Positions 1 through 9,900 of a DNA stretch of 64,000 nt are shown in pieces. Origin of the DNA: Shewanella algicola. Its GTDB lineage: Bacteria; Pseudomonadota; Gammaproteobacteria; Enterobacterales; Shewanellaceae. The first letter of the stretch is position 1. Each line of letters begins with the position of its first letter. A program made the translations under genes and the position numbers. The DNA lies in the NCBI RefSeq assembly GCF_014648035.1, contig NZ_BMQI01000021.1, positions 16,638-80,637 on the forward strand. The letters are read 5' to 3'. The notes beneath the pieces are model-generated. The model was not told the origin of the DNA. It saw only the letters and a list, made by a program, of their open reading frames with translations, and did no database searches.

Positions 1-200
1 CCGTATAAAGATAATGCATCAGCTTCAGTCCAGCCTAAGCCGCCTCCAGCTTGGTCACTTTGTACTTTATCGACTAAATAAAGTACCAAGATCGCACGCA
101 TAGCATAGTAACTAAAACGTTCCCATAATTCCGTTGTAAACAGTAAGAACAGCCCTTTAGGGTGTCCAAACATTGTTCCTTGTGGTTTTGCTTCACTCAT
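1..200 (-). CDS. POT/PTR family peptide transporter (5' end only)
   Basis: The first 66 codons of a proton-dependent oligopeptide transporter; the rest lies beyond the left edge. Visible residues include FTTELWERFSYYAMRAIL, which carries the ExxERFxYY signature of transmembrane helix 1 in this family. It is followed by a second hydrophobic stretch (VLYLVDKVQ). Family members are inner-membrane symporters importing di- and tripeptides with protons. The start is the ATG at 200, the only one upstream of the signature. The gene is divergent from the OmpA-like gene at 732, with a 531 bp gap between. Substrate range cannot be judged from this fragment. Confidence 0.88.
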   Translation of the reverse strand, partial: MSEAKPQGTMFGHPKGLFLLFTTELWERFSYYAMRAILVLYLVDKVQSDQAGGGLGWTEADALSLY

Positions 201-731
201 TAAGTCTTCCACCTTAAGCTTGTGATTGCCTGTGCGAAAATGTCGACACAGAAATAGTTTGTTTGCATTTTATCGTCTAGCAGTGCCAGTAAAACACCCT
301 CTTAATAAAAGAGAATACTTAAAGTAAAACACCGTTTAGCGACTTTATTGGTTAATTTTTATAAGAAATAATGTCATTTTGATGCTAAAAGCTGACCAAA
401 CACCAAAAAGCTAACCTTATATACCCTTTTAGGGGCGTTAAAGTCAATGTTAATGGGGGGAACAGAGAGGTTGAGCGTGTTAGGAATTGTTTCAAGGTAA
501 AAAATAAAAACACTTGTTTGTTAATGGTTTGTGCAAAATTAGCGCAATTAAGTTACGTGTGTCGGTTCGGTTTTTACGTTTATGGCCGATAAACTTATGA
601 TGTTTCATGGTGTTGACATTAAACTTGCTTTGCAAGGTATTGATTATTAAGTATTGTCTTTTAATTCTAGCTAGAAACCGTTAATATACGCCTTATTAAC
701 ATATCTCGATGCTATGTCGAAGGGGGCTTTA
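201..731. other. Intergenic region between divergent POT transporter and ompA-like gene
   Basis: 531 bp, AT-rich, with no coding potential that I can support. It should hold promoters for both flanking genes. A TTGACA at 613-618 could be a -35 box for the OmpA-like gene, but no convincing -10 lies 17 bases later. A perfect GCCGATAA (585-592) resembles a FliA -10 box and is listed separately. I see no terminator or strong hairpin. Confidence 0.5.
566..592 (+). promoter_or_regulatory. Weak candidate sigma-28 (FliA) promoter upstream of ompA-like gene
   Basis: GCCGATAA at 585-592 is a perfect match to the FliA -10 consensus. The 8 bases placed 11 bases upstream, TTCGGTTT (566-573), match TAAAGTTT at only 5 of 8 positions. 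It would give a leader of about 135 bases to the gene at 732. The chance of coincidence is substantial. Confidence 0.25.
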
Positions 732-1379
732 ATGATTATTGTTCGAACTTTGACATTGATCTTGTTTGGTTGTTTTGTCACCAGTGCGTTTGCTTGGGTT
801 GATAGCGACTTTGATGGCGTGCCTGATAAAAAAGATGCCTGCAAAGATACGCCTGCCAATACTGTGGTTATGGCTAACGGCTGTATTGATACCGACATTA
901 TTATCGTTGATGAAGATGCCGAAGACGACGATGAGTTTGACGAAGCAGAAATCGGCGCCACCATTACCAATAATGCCGCGTTAATTGCCGAGCAGTGCCG
1001 TCAACAACCCGATGTGAATGTCGCGGTTGATTGTTTCGGATCAATTCTTCAACCCGTCTACTTTGATTTCGATAAATCCAATGTATTACTGACCCAGCGT
1101 CCTACTTTAGTTAGGGTGCAGCAATATATCGAATTGCATCCTCAAGTGAGCATTCGTTTAGAAGGGCATACGGATAATATTGGTAATGATGCGGTTAACA
1201 TGACGTTATCGCTAAAAAGAGCAGAATCAATAAAACAATTATTGATTAATGATTATCAGTTTCTACCAACATCCATTGAGGTTGTTGGTATGAGTAACAA
1301 AAAACCGGCAGCGGATAACGCCACAATAGAAGGGCGTCAGCGTAACCGGAGAGTTGAGTTCATCATTTCGGCAGAATAA
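732..1379 (+). CDS. OmpA-family outer-membrane/peptidoglycan-anchoring protein with thrombospondin type-3 repeat
   Basis: A 215-residue exported protein. A signal peptide (about residues 1-21, ending TSAFA) precedes an acidic calcium-binding TSP3-like segment (DSDFDGVPDKKDAC). A C-terminal OmpA/Pal-like peptidoglycan-binding domain follows (about 110-215) with the motifs YFDFDKSNVL, EGHTDNIGND and RQRNRRVEF. It probably sits at the outer membrane or in the periplasm, bound to the cell wall. The start is the ATG at 732, behind AGGGGG at 721-726; an ATG at 714 is in frame but would bury that ribosome site and lengthen the signal peptide. mscS follows 25 bases later, so the two are probably co-transcribed. 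I see no beta-barrel domain. Confidence 0.82.
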   Translation: MIIVRTLTLILFGCFVTSAFAWVDSDFDGVPDKKDACKDTPANTVVMANGCIDTDIIIVDEDAEDDDEFDEAEIGATITNNAALIAEQCRQQPDVNVAVDCFGSILQPVYFDFDKSNVLLTQRPTLVRVQQYIELHPQVSIRLEGHTDNIGNDAVNMTLSLKRAESIKQLLINDYQFLPTSIEVVGMSNKKPAADNATIEGRQRNRRVEFIISAE

Positions 1380-1404
1380 TTCTGCTTATTTAAGGGAGAG
1401 AAAA

Positions 1405-2238
1405 ATGGAACACCTAGAAGGTTTAGACGGACTAATAGAGAAAGCACCAGAGTTCTTTATGACATATGGTCTAAAAGCGTTAGCAGCAATTGTTATATTT
1501 ATTATTGGTAAATATCTTGCTGGAGTTGCAAAACGCTTAACCGTTAAAGTGTTAAATAACCGTAAGGTTGATGCAACAGTAGTGTCTTTCGTGGCTAACT
1601 TATCGTGGGCATTGGTATTTATATTTACCATTATTGCCACTCTGGGTCAGGTAGGTGTACAAACTGCGTCACTTGTTGCCGTTATTGGTGCTGCAGGTTT
1701 AGCTGTTGGTTTAGCATTACAAGGTTCTTTATCGAACTTTGCGTCAGGCGTGTTGATGGTGTTATTCCGTCCATGTCGTGTGGGTGACTTTATTGAAGCT
1801 GCAGGTACTGCAGGTGTAGTTGATGAAATTACTATTTTCTCTACACGTTTACGTACAGGTGACAACAAAATCATTATCGCGCCAAACTCAGCCATCATGA
1901 ACGGTACAATTACTAATTATTCTGCATTAGAAAAGCGTCGTATCGATTTAACGATTGGTGTGTCTTACACTGCTGACATCGCGACAACCAAAAAAGTGAT
2001 TGCCGATGTCTTAGATAACCACTCATTAGTAATGAAAGATCCTGGTTACACAATTGGTTTAGCTGAACTTGCTGATTCATCTATTAACTTTGTGGTACGT
2101 CCTTGGGTTAGCACTGGTGACTACTGGCCAGTTCGCTTTGAATTGCTTGAGCAAATCAAAAATGCACTCGATGCAGCTGAAATCGAAATTCCATTTCCAC
2201 AAATGGATTTACATGTAAAAGAAGTTCCAGCAAAATAA
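1405..2238 (+). CDS. mscS: Small-conductance mechanosensitive channel MscS
   Basis: A 277-residue MscS, close to the usual length (E. coli 286). Three N-terminal transmembrane helices (about 20-115) end in the glycine/alanine-rich pore helix (VIGAAGLAVGLALQGSLSN). The soluble beta domain (FRPCRVGDFIE) and the alpha/beta C-terminal cage follow. The protein opens on membrane tension during hypo-osmotic shock to release solutes. The start is the ATG at 1405 behind AAGGGAGAG (1392-1400); a longer in-frame extension overlaps the upstream OmpA-like gene and has no ribosome site. It ends with a terminator at 2263-2290. Confidence 0.93.
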   Translation: MEHLEGLDGLIEKAPEFFMTYGLKALAAIVIFIIGKYLAGVAKRLTVKVLNNRKVDATVVSFVANLSWALVFIFTIIATLGQVGVQTASLVAVIGAAGLAVGLALQGSLSNFASGVLMVLFRPCRVGDFIEAAGTAGVVDEITIFSTRLRTGDNKIIIAPNSAIMNGTITNYSALEKRRIDLTIGVSYTADIATTKKVIADVLDNHSLVMKDPGYTIGLAELADSSINFVVRPWVSTGDYWPVRFELLEQIKNALDAAEIEIPFPQMDLHVKEVPAK

Positions 2239-2262
2239 TTTGCGGGCGCTATGTTTACTAAC

Positions 2263-2290
2263 AAAAAAACCAGCAATTGCTGGTTTTTTT
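2263..2290 (+). terminator. Rho-independent hairpin between mscS and tpx
   Basis: AAAAAACCAGCA pairs with TGCTGGTTTTTT around a two-base loop, and the right arm runs into 7 T residues. The tpx start codon is only 14 bases further on, so tpx transcripts must either read through this hairpin or start inside it. Confidence 0.8.
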
Positions 2291-2303
2291 ATCAGGAGTT
2301 TTT

Positions 2304-2894
2304 ATGAAACTAATTTCTCGTTTAGCTATAACGGCAGTATTATCCACTTTTTTGTTGGGATCGTTGGCCTTTGCTGGTGAAAAAACCATGATTACAATGG
2401 GAGGAACTCCGGTTGCCCTCGAAGGTAAAATACCGAGTATAAATAGCCCTGCGCCATTGTTTAAAGTTGTTGATGAAAAATTTAACCCAGTGAGTTTAAG
2501 CGATTTTAAAGGCAAGACAGTGCTGATTAGTGCCGTACCGAGTTTAGATACTGGTGTTTGTGCATTACAAACCAAACGTTTTAATAAAGAGTTTGCTAAC
2601 TTTGGCGCAGATGTCGTGATGCTAACCGTAAGTGAAGACTTACCTTTTGCCCAAAAACGTTTTTGCCAAACTGAAAACGTAGACAAAATTAAAGTCCTGT
2701 CTGATTCGGTATGGCGTGATTTTGGTGAAAAATACGGTTTATTGATTAAAGACCGTGGTTTATTAGCGCGATCGATTTTTATTATTGATGCGCAAGGCAT
2801 ATTGAAATATCACGAACTGGTTGCAGAAGTGAGTGAACACCCAAATTATGATGCAGCATTAACCGCACTTGCAGACATTGCCGCTGTTCAATAA
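2304..2894 (+). CDS. tpx: Thiol peroxidase Tpx with signal peptide
   Basis: A 196-residue atypical 2-Cys peroxiredoxin that reduces hydroperoxides. The Tpx signature SLDTGVC carries the peroxidatic cysteine (about C86) and KRFCQT the resolving cysteine (about C121). Both are present with the usual spacing of about 35 residues. Residues 1-24 form a clear signal peptide (MKLISRLAITAVLSTFLLGS, then LAFA), so this version should act in the periplasm; E. coli Tpx (168 aa) lacks such an extension. The start at ATG 2304 has AGGAG at 2294-2298. It lies immediately behind the mscS terminator and ahead of ltaE (46 bases). Confidence 0.9.
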   Translation: MKLISRLAITAVLSTFLLGSLAFAGEKTMITMGGTPVALEGKIPSINSPAPLFKVVDEKFNPVSLSDFKGKTVLISAVPSLDTGVCALQTKRFNKEFANFGADVVMLTVSEDLPFAQKRFCQTENVDKIKVLSDSVWRDFGEKYGLLIKDRGLLARSIFIIDAQGILKYHELVAEVSEHPNYDAALTALADIAAVQ

Positions 2895-2940
2895 TATTTT
2901 CGTCGGCCCAATATTAGCCTTTGATAAAATAGAGTAATCC

Positions 2941-3951
2941 ATGATTGATTTTCGAAGTGATACCGTTACTAAACCAACTCAAGCGATGCGTGCTGCAATG
3001 GCACAAGCTGAAGTGGGTGATGATGTATACGGTGATGACCCCACAGTTAACAGCTTGCAAGAGATGGCCGCAGACATGTTTGGCTTTGATGGTGCATTAT
3101 TTGTCAGCTCTGGCACTCAAGCTAATTTACTTGCCTTAATGGCTCACTGTGAAAGAGGTGACGAGTATCTCTGTGGTCAGCAAGCACATAATTATAAATT
3201 TGAAGGTGGCGGTGCTGCCGTTTTAGGCAGTATTCAGCCTCAACCTCTGAATAACCAAGCTGATGGCAGTATTTTACTCACTGACATAGAAGCGGCAATT
3301 AAGCCTGATGATGTGCACTTTGCTCACACTCGATTGTTGAGCTTAGAGAACACCATCGGTGGTAAAGTGCTTCCCCAAGATTATTTGGCAGCGGCACAGA
3401 GCTTGGCTTTTAATCGAGGCCTTAAAATACACCTTGATGGTGCACGAGTGGCTAACGCAGCGGTTGCTCAAGGCATTAATATGAGTGAGATTACTCAGTA
3501 TTTTGACTCTGTATCTATTTGCTTGTCTAAAGGGTTATGTGCGCCGATAGGGTCGATTTTACTGGGTGATGAACGGTTAATAGCTAAGGCGACTCGTTGG
3601 CGTAAAATGCTCGGTGGCGGCATGCGTCAAGCGGGTATTATTGCAGCGGCGGCAAAATTAGCCCTGACAGATCAAGTGGAGCGTTTAGCAGAAGATCATT
3701 ATAACGCTAAGCTTTTAGCGCAAATGTTAGTAGAAATACCAGAACTTACGGTTGATATGAGTTTAGTGCAAACCAATATGGTGTTTGCCACCTTGTCTGA
3801 ACATATTAACTCACAATCGCTGGCACGAACGCTTGCGAATAAAGGCATATTGCTGAGCCCGAGCCATCAATTACGCTTAGTGACTCACAATGATATTAAT
3901 ACCGCAGACATTAGTATTTTTGTTAATGCTTTGAAGCAAGCTATCCGCTAG
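2941..3951 (+). CDS. ltaE: Low-specificity L-threonine aldolase
   Basis: A 336-residue PLP-dependent fold-type I enzyme cleaving L-threonine and L-allo-threonine to glycine and acetaldehyde. The N-terminus [17 protein letters not shown] and the block [13 protein letters not shown] are typical of the family. The PLP-binding lysine is in [14 protein letters not shown], and [10 protein letters not shown] supplies the cofactor-contacting aspartate. Length matches E. coli LtaE (333). It follows tpx by 46 bases on the same strand and ends in a terminator at 3979-4013, so it may be transcribed with tpx. Confidence 0.93.
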   Translation: MIDFRSDTVTKPTQAMRAAMAQAEVGDDVYGDDPTVNSLQEMAADMFGFDGALFVSSGTQANLLALMAHCERGDEYLCGQQAHNYKFEGGGAAVLGSIQPQPLNNQADGSILLTDIEAAIKPDDVHFAHTRLLSLENTIGGKVLPQDYLAAAQSLAFNRGLKIHLDGARVANAAVAQGINMSEITQYFDSVSICLSKGLCAPIGSILLGDERLIAKATRWRKMLGGGMRQAGIIAAAAKLALTDQVERLAEDHYNAKLLAQMLVEIPELTVDMSLVQTNMVFATLSEHINSQSLARTLANKGILLSPSHQLRLVTHNDINTADISIFVNALKQAIR

Positions 3952-3978
3952 TTAAGTAAAGCGAAATTGATTTCAATA

Positions 3979-4013
3979 ATACACAGTCGCTATCCCGGTC
4001 TGTGTATTTTTTT
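3979..4013 (+). terminator. Terminator of ltaE
   Basis: ATACACAG pairs with CTGTGTAT across a 13-base loop and is followed by a run of T to 4013. Confidence 0.75.
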
Positions 4014-4177
4014 GGTGCGAAGTTGCATTTAATTTGAGCAATATAATTCAATTATTCATCTCTTTATTTTTATTGTATTGATTTTAAACAATTAAAATAT
4101 TTGGCCTGATCGTTGCTACTCATTATGAGGTATATGCCTAAAGGGCATTAATTAATGGATTAACACGCGAGGTCCTT

Positions 4178-4546
4178 ATGAAATATTTTACACGTCATAT
4201 TGTTATGCCTATTCATCTTAATAGTAGCCAAACCCTATGTTGCGGGCAGCTATTAAGCTGGGTAAATGAAGAAGCGACTATTTTTGCCAGTTGCCAAATG
4301 CGCAGTCAGTTTCATATTGCTAAAGTGATTTCTGAAATTAACTTCATGGCGCCAGCCCATGTTGGCGATATTGTTGAGTTTGGTTTTGAATTGGTTAGCT
4401 TAGGGCAGAGTTCGGTGACAGTGCGTTGTAAAATCCGCAATAAAGTGAATCACGCGCCAATCGCCTTTATCGATAAAATGGTGTTTGTGAATATTAATGA
4501 AAATGGTTTGCCTATTCCACATGGTATGCGAGCGAATGCTGCTTAA
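4178..4546 (+). CDS. Acyl-CoA thioesterase, hotdog fold (YciA-like)
   Basis: A 122-residue single hotdog domain. The N-terminal segment (MPIHLNSSQTLCCGQLLSWV followed by NEEA) aligns with the active-site helix region of YciA/BACH thioesterases, where Asn and Glu/Asp contact the thioester. The block INFMAPAHVGDIVEF and the strand SVTVRCKIRNK are also typical. The family hydrolyses acyl-CoA thioesters in the cytoplasm; the substrate cannot be read from the sequence. The usual glycine-rich part of the N-terminal motif is altered to CCGQ. A monocistronic gene with its own upstream region; the start ATG 4178 has GAGG at 4169-4172. Confidence 0.8.
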   Translation: MKYFTRHIVMPIHLNSSQTLCCGQLLSWVNEEATIFASCQMRSQFHIAKVISEINFMAPAHVGDIVEFGFELVSLGQSSVTVRCKIRNKVNHAPIAFIDKMVFVNINENGLPIPHGMRANAA

Positions 4547-4551
4547 ATGGC

Positions 4552-4587
4552 AAAAAAGGAGCAAATAAACGGAATTATTTGCTCCTT
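4552..4587 (-). terminator. Terminator between convergent genes (minus-strand T-run)
   Basis: A perfect 13 bp stem (AAGGAGCAAATAA, 4556-4568, with its complement at 4575-4587) around a 6-base loop. A-residues at 4552-4557 give a T-run to minus-strand transcripts. There is no T-run on the plus side, so for the thioesterase gene it is at best a weak stop. Confidence 0.75.
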
Positions 4588-4634
4588 AAGAAATGCCTAG
4601 CCATACAACAATATCACTAGGTTAAAAAATGGGT

Positions 4635-5000
4635 TTATTCAACTTTAGCGATACGGTGTTGATAGTCTTCAATTAAATGATTCATGATTTCATTGGGTGA
4701 GGCATCTTGGCAACATTGGTCCAGCAGGATTTTAAACGTGACTAAAGCATGGCCATCATTTTTTAAGCGACTACTTTGCATTGCAAAATAAGCTTCTTCA
4801 TTGTCAGCTTTTCTCACTACAAATTGATTGAGTTCAAAAGACTTTGTGCCAGAAATATTATGCCATTTGGTGATGCGGTCTAACGCGATTTCACATGATT
4901 GATTAACTTCGATATGGTTGAGCCATGTTGCGGGTTGTTCATTTTCTTTATAGTGCGGGCATCGAACGGTGTAATTATATACATGAGTGATTGCTGTCAT
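4635..5000 (-). CDS. Hypothetical protein, 121 aa
   Basis: I do not recognise this protein. It is 121 residues, soluble, without a signal peptide or membrane segment. It has four cysteines, including a CC pair in LLDQCCQDAS, and an N-terminal half with strand-like character (MTAITHVYNYTVRCPHY). It reads like an intact small domain: the reading frame is fully open, an AGGTAGGT purine stretch lies just upstream of the ATG at 5000, and a strong minus-strand hairpin closes the unit at 4552-4587. It is convergent with the thioesterase gene and separated from the alcohol dehydrogenase by 225 bases. Function unknown. Confidence 0.6.
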   Translation of the reverse strand: MTAITHVYNYTVRCPHYKENEQPATWLNHIEVNQSCEIALDRITKWHNISGTKSFELNQFVVRKADNEEAYFAMQSSRLKNDGHALVTFKILLDQCCQDASPNEIMNHLIEDYQHRIAKVE

Positions 5001-5170
5001 TATTTACCTACCTATTCGCTATCTAAGTGATTTCATCATAGTCTTTATTTTTTGTTTTGGTCAATGCTTATTTCGAGAACTTAGACCTATGCATCACTTT
5101 TTGCTGAATTATAAATAAGTTATTGTCATCATTAGATATTTGCTTTAAAAGCCGATAGTTCACTGCTCAT

Positions 5171-5202
5171 AAAAATAACGCTCACAGCATGCTGCGAGCG
5201 TT
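5171..5202 (-). terminator. Terminator of iron alcohol dehydrogenase gene
   Basis: AACGCTC (5177-5183) pairs with GAGCGTT (5196-5202), with an inner CAGC/GCTG extension. The A-run at 5171-5175 gives minus-strand T residues after the stem. Confidence 0.75.
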
Positions 5203-5225
5203 AAAAGTAAAGCTAAATTTAACCT

Positions 5226-6374
5226 TTATAATGCGTTAGTAAAAATTTGGCAGATTTCTTCATGGGTTGCTTGTTTAGGATTAGTAAAACCACAAGCATC
5301 TTTTAATGCGTTATCTGCAAGAGTTGGAATATCTTCCGCTTTTACGCCGAGTTCGGTTAAGTTAGCCGGAATATTTACTGCTGCTGATAAGGTTTTTATT
5401 GCTTCGATAGCCGCTTGTGCCCCTTGCTCTGCAGACATTGAACTCACATCAACGCCCATGGCTTTAGCGACATCATTTAAACGCTCAGGCACCACTTGTG
5501 CATTGTAAGTTTGTACATGAGGTAACAGTAATGCGTTACAGACACCGTGTGGTAAATCATAAAAACCACCCAATTGATGCGCCATAGCATGCACGTAACC
5601 TAGGCTGGCATTATTAAAGGCCATACCCGCTAAAAACTGAGCGTAAGCCATGTTTTCTCTAGCGTTAATGTCATCACCTTTTTTAACCGCATTTACGAGG
5701 TTGGCTTTTATTAACTCAATGGCTTTAACGGCGCAAGCATCGGTAATCGGATTTGCCGCAATAGACACATAAGCTTCAATTGCATGGGTTAATGCATCCA
5801 TACCGGTTGCAGCGGTAAGTGATGCTGGTTTTTCTAACATCAATTCTGGATCGTTTACCGATAAAATTGGCGTGGTGTTTTTGTCTACAATCGCCATTTT
5901 AATGTGTCTAGCTTCGTCGGTAATAATGCAAAAGCGTGTCATTTCGCTTGCCGTGCCTGCCGTAGTATTAATGGCGACTAAAGGCATTTGCGGTTTGGTT
6001 GAGACATCGACTCCTTCGTAGTCTTTAATTTGACCGCCATTGGTTGCCACTAAGGCAATCCCTTTAGCGCAATCGTGCGGCGAGCCGCCACCTAATGAAA
6101 TAATAAAATCACATTGGTTACTGGTGAGCAACTCTAGCCCAGCGGCGACATTGCCGGTTGTTGGGTTAGGTTGAACACCGTCAAAAATAACCACCTCAAT
6201 ACCTTGGGTATTAAGCTTGTCTTGTACTCTAGCTACAAGGCCAATACTGACGAGTGGTTTGTCGGTCACGATTAATGCTTTAGTAAACCCAAATGCTTTA
6301 ATGTCATTGATTGCCTCATCAACACTGCCTTGGCCAAGAATATTGACACTTGGAATAAAGAATTTAGTCGCCAT
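5226..6374 (-). CDS. yiaY: Iron-containing alcohol dehydrogenase (YiaY-like)
   Basis: A 382-residue group III (iron-type) alcohol dehydrogenase, NAD-linked, interconverting short alcohols and aldehydes in the cytoplasm. The Rossmann-side motif is [18 protein letters not shown]. Metal ligands are visible in [15 protein letters not shown] (Asp, His) and [20 protein letters not shown] (two His). From memory the sequence is very close to E. coli YiaY along its whole length, for example [20 protein letters not shown], and is the same length. The start is the ATG at 6374. It is a single-gene unit with a terminator at 5171-5202 and a long upstream region. The physiological substrate is not evident. 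Confidence 0.92.
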   Translation of the reverse strand: MATKFFIPSVNILGQGSVDEAINDIKAFGFTKALIVTDKPLVSIGLVARVQDKLNTQGIEVVIFDGVQPNPTTGNVAAGLELLTSNQCDFIISLGGGSPHDCAKGIALVATNGGQIKDYEGVDVSTKPQMPLVAINTTAGTASEMTRFCIITDEARHIKMAIVDKNTTPILSVNDPELMLEKPASLTAATGMDALTHAIEAYVSIAANPITDACAVKAIELIKANLVNAVKKGDDINARENMAYAQFLAGMAFNNASLGYVHAMAHQLGGFYDLPHGVCNALLLPHVQTYNAQVVPERLNDVAKAMGVDVSSMSAEQGAQAAIEAIKTLSAAVNIPANLTELGVKAEDIPTLADNALKDACGFTNPKQATHEEICQIFTNAL

Positions 6375-6969
6375 AAGTTGTACCCCTTTATTTTAATTTT
6401 AAATCTTATTTGTAGTAAAAGTACCAATATGGTCCGATGTGTTTTGTGATTTAACGCAAAATATCGATCTGAAACGCATTAAATATATGTTCTTTTACTA
6501 CATGGGTCATGATTTTTGCTGAAGTGTGATCTAATGATATTTTTGTTTGCCGATGAAATTAACGCTTTAATGATATATTGTTACTAACATGATGATATTG
6601 CTATCATTGGTGAGGCAAATATGCGGTTTAATCGTTGGTCATCGTTGAAGATGTAATCACCATATTGCGGCGGTTGTTTGCGTGATAACGCACAAAAATG
6701 AGACGTAAGGCGTGAGATGATAAACATTACACGTCGATATTTATCCTTTGCAAATCATACATGAAATAATTTAAGGCATGAGCATTGACTCGGACGGTAA
6801 TATTTTCCGTTAAGCTATTGGCAGAGATTCATTATTTTTGATTTCTTTATCTGCTTTCATGCGGTATAAGTAATTCAGGGATCAAGACTCTGGCTCGATT
6901 CTGCTACACTAAATAAAGGCTGCTAGGATGCAATTAAGCTCGATAGGGATGCGTAAGGGAATTGTGTAG
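6375..6969. other. Long intergenic region between divergent yiaY and the GGDEF/EAL gene
   Basis: 595 bp without a supportable gene. Visible structure: an 11 bp perfect inverted repeat (TGTAGTAAAAG at 6411-6421 and its complement at 6492-6502) close to the yiaY start; a half-CRP-like TGTGAT at about 6445 and another at about 6526; and TGCGT-GATA-ACGCA (6679-6692). None is strong enough to name. No terminator is present, as expected for a divergent pair. Confidence 0.4.
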
Positions 6970-9900
6970 ATGATCAATCTGAATATTTTTTTGTCATTTT
7001 GTGAAAATGCCGCGCTATTATTAGCGTTGGTATACCTGTATTCGCTTTTCCCCTCATATCAACGCCAATCTCACCTCACACTATGGCAACTCGGTATGGG
7101 TGTCTTGATCGGCATTATTGGCGTTATCATCATGATGACGCCATTAGTGTTTGAGCAAGGCTTGTTATTTGATACTCGTTCAGTGTTATTGTGCTTATCG
7201 GGGTTATTTTTTGGTTTTGTGCCTACATTAATCGCCGCAAGTTGCATGGCCTTATATCGCTATAATTTAGCGGGTACTGGGATGTTTGTTGGCATTGCGA
7301 TGTTATGTTTCAGCGGTTTATTTGGCTTGGTCTGGCGTCATTTTGCTAAACGCAAACTGGATGATATTAGCTACTTGAGCTTTTATTTATCTGGGTTAGC
7401 ACTCCACTTCTTGTTGTTATTATCTCTTCTATTACTGCCCATTGAGCTTGGTATCGATGCTATTAAGGTTGTTGCCATTCCCATTTTGGTTATTTTCCCT
7501 ATTTTGACCATGGTTATTGGCCGCTTGTTTAGCTCTGTGGTGTTTCGTGAACGCGATATGCAGGTGAGGTTGCAAGAAGACTTTTTGTTTAACAGCCAAT
7601 TTGATATTGGCAACATAGGTATTTCAATTACCTCTAAAGCCAAATATTGGCTCAAAGTGAACCCTTATTTGTGTGAAATGTTCGGTTATAGCGAAAGTGA
7701 ATTAAAGGCGCTTACCTGGGAAGAATTAACCTATCCTGATGACTTAAACAAAGATTTATTGCTTTACGACAAAATGGTTAAAGGCCTATTAGACGAGTAT
7801 GAGATTGATAAGCGGTTTGTTGCGAAAGATGGTTCGATTGTTTACACCCATGTCACCGTAGTATGTCGACGTAATACTGACAATAATGGTTTTTTAGTGA
7901 TTGCAGGCTTTTTAGATATCACTCAGCATAAATTAGCTGAAAGTGCATTATTACAGAGCAAAGAGCAGTTAGATTTGGTGCTCGACAGCAGTGAACTTGG
8001 GGTATGGGATTGGGATCTCGCTCAACACACAATGAACACCAATCGCTTCAGCGCCGACATTTTACGCTGTACAACTGAGGCGTTAAATGAACACCCTAAA
8101 ATGTGGCTTGATGCAATTCAACCAATTGATAAAATAAAGTTTTTGCGTTCTATTTGTGATATTCGTTTAGGCCATACGATTAATCAAAGAATTGAATATC
8201 AATTGACTAATTTACAGGGCGAAACGCGCTGGATATTGCAAACGGGTAAGGTGGTTGACGTAAACGATAAAGGTCAACCATTGCGAGTGTGTGGCACGGT
8301 AAGTGATATCACTGACATTAAACAGTTTGAAGAGTCATTAAGTGTGGCGGCATCCGTATATCAAAACTCCAGTGAAGCAATGAGTGTATTCACTGCTGAA
8401 GGTATTATTATAGACTCTAACCCGGCATTTTCGCTGATTACTGGTTTTAATCGAGATGAAATCCAGGGGCAAAACTTACGTATTTTTCAGTCTGAATTAC
8501 AACCTCGGAAATTTTACGACCAGCTTGATAAACAACTCAATCAGTTAGGTCGTTGGCACGGTGAAGTCTGGATGCGGCGCAAAAATGGCGAAAACTACCT
8601 CATTTTATTAACCATAAATGCCATCAGCAAAACCAAAGCGCATAAGGCCAGATTTGTTGCGCTGTTTTCTGACATCACAGAAAAAAAACAAACAGAAGAG
8701 TTAATATGGCGCCAAGCCAATTATGACGCATTAACGGGATTACCTAATCGTAGAATGTTAATGGAGTTTCTCAGTAATGAAGTGCTGCATGGCGACAGGC
8801 AACATAACCATTTTGCGTTGATGTTTTTAGACTTAGATTATTTTAAAGAAATAAACGACACGCTGGGTCATGATATGGGCGATGTCTTGTTGTTAGAAAC
8901 CGCAGAGCGTTTAAAAAGTTGTGTGCGCGAATCAGATGTTGTGGCACGTTTAGGCGGCGACGAATTCACGGTTGTGTTAACCAATTTAGATGATAACCAT
9001 GGTGTTGAGCGCGTTGCGGGGCAAATGCTTAAACGTTTAGCTGAACCTTATACATTAGGTGAACAAACGGCCTACATTAGCGGCAGTATCGGGATAACCT
9101 TATTCCCTGATGATGCAACGACCACCGAAGCACTGCTTAAAAACGCAGATCAAGCGATGTATTCTGCTAAAACCCACGGACGAAATCGATTTAACTATTT
9201 CACGCCCGCCATGCAAAGTGATGCTCAAAAGCGTATGGAGTTGGTACAAGAGTTAAAAAATGCCATTATTCAGCAGCAATTCGAACTGTATTATCAACCG
9301 ATTGTGAATTTAACCAACGAAAAAGTGATAAAAGCAGAAGCCCTTATACGCTGGAAGCATCCAACAATAGGATTTATACCGCCCGCTGATTTTATTCCTA
9401 TTGCAGAAGAAACAGGAATGATTATTGAGATTGGTAATTGGGTATTTAACCAAGCAGTTAAACAATCTGCACGATGGACAGAAATGTTTAATGCCGATAT
9501 TCAAATCAGCATTAATAAATCACCTGTACAATTTAAAGATGAAACCATCGATGTGCAGGATTGGCTGTCACAAATAACTGAGCACCATGTCAATCCAAGT
9601 CGCATCTGTATTGAAATTACCGAAGGTTTACTCCTCGATAAAGAGCAAAATGTAGAGGCTAAGTTGATGGCTTATCGTGACGCAGGGCTTGAGGTGTCAT
9701 TAGACGATTTTGGTACCGGTTACTCATCACTTTCTTATTTACGCAAATTTAATATCGATTATCTTAAGATAGATAAATCTTTTGTGAACAGCTTAATGCC
9801 AGACAGTAACGATTTAAGCCTATGTGAAGCGATAATTGTGATGGCGCATAAATTAGGTATGAAAGTCATTGCTGAAGGCATTGAAACAGAGCAGCAGCGA

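Noticed and set aside
732..1379. Flagellar MotY, because of the OmpA domain and a FliA-like -10 upstream
   Set aside because: The N-terminal half is a TSP3-like acidic repeat and not the MotY N-domain; the -35 match is poor.
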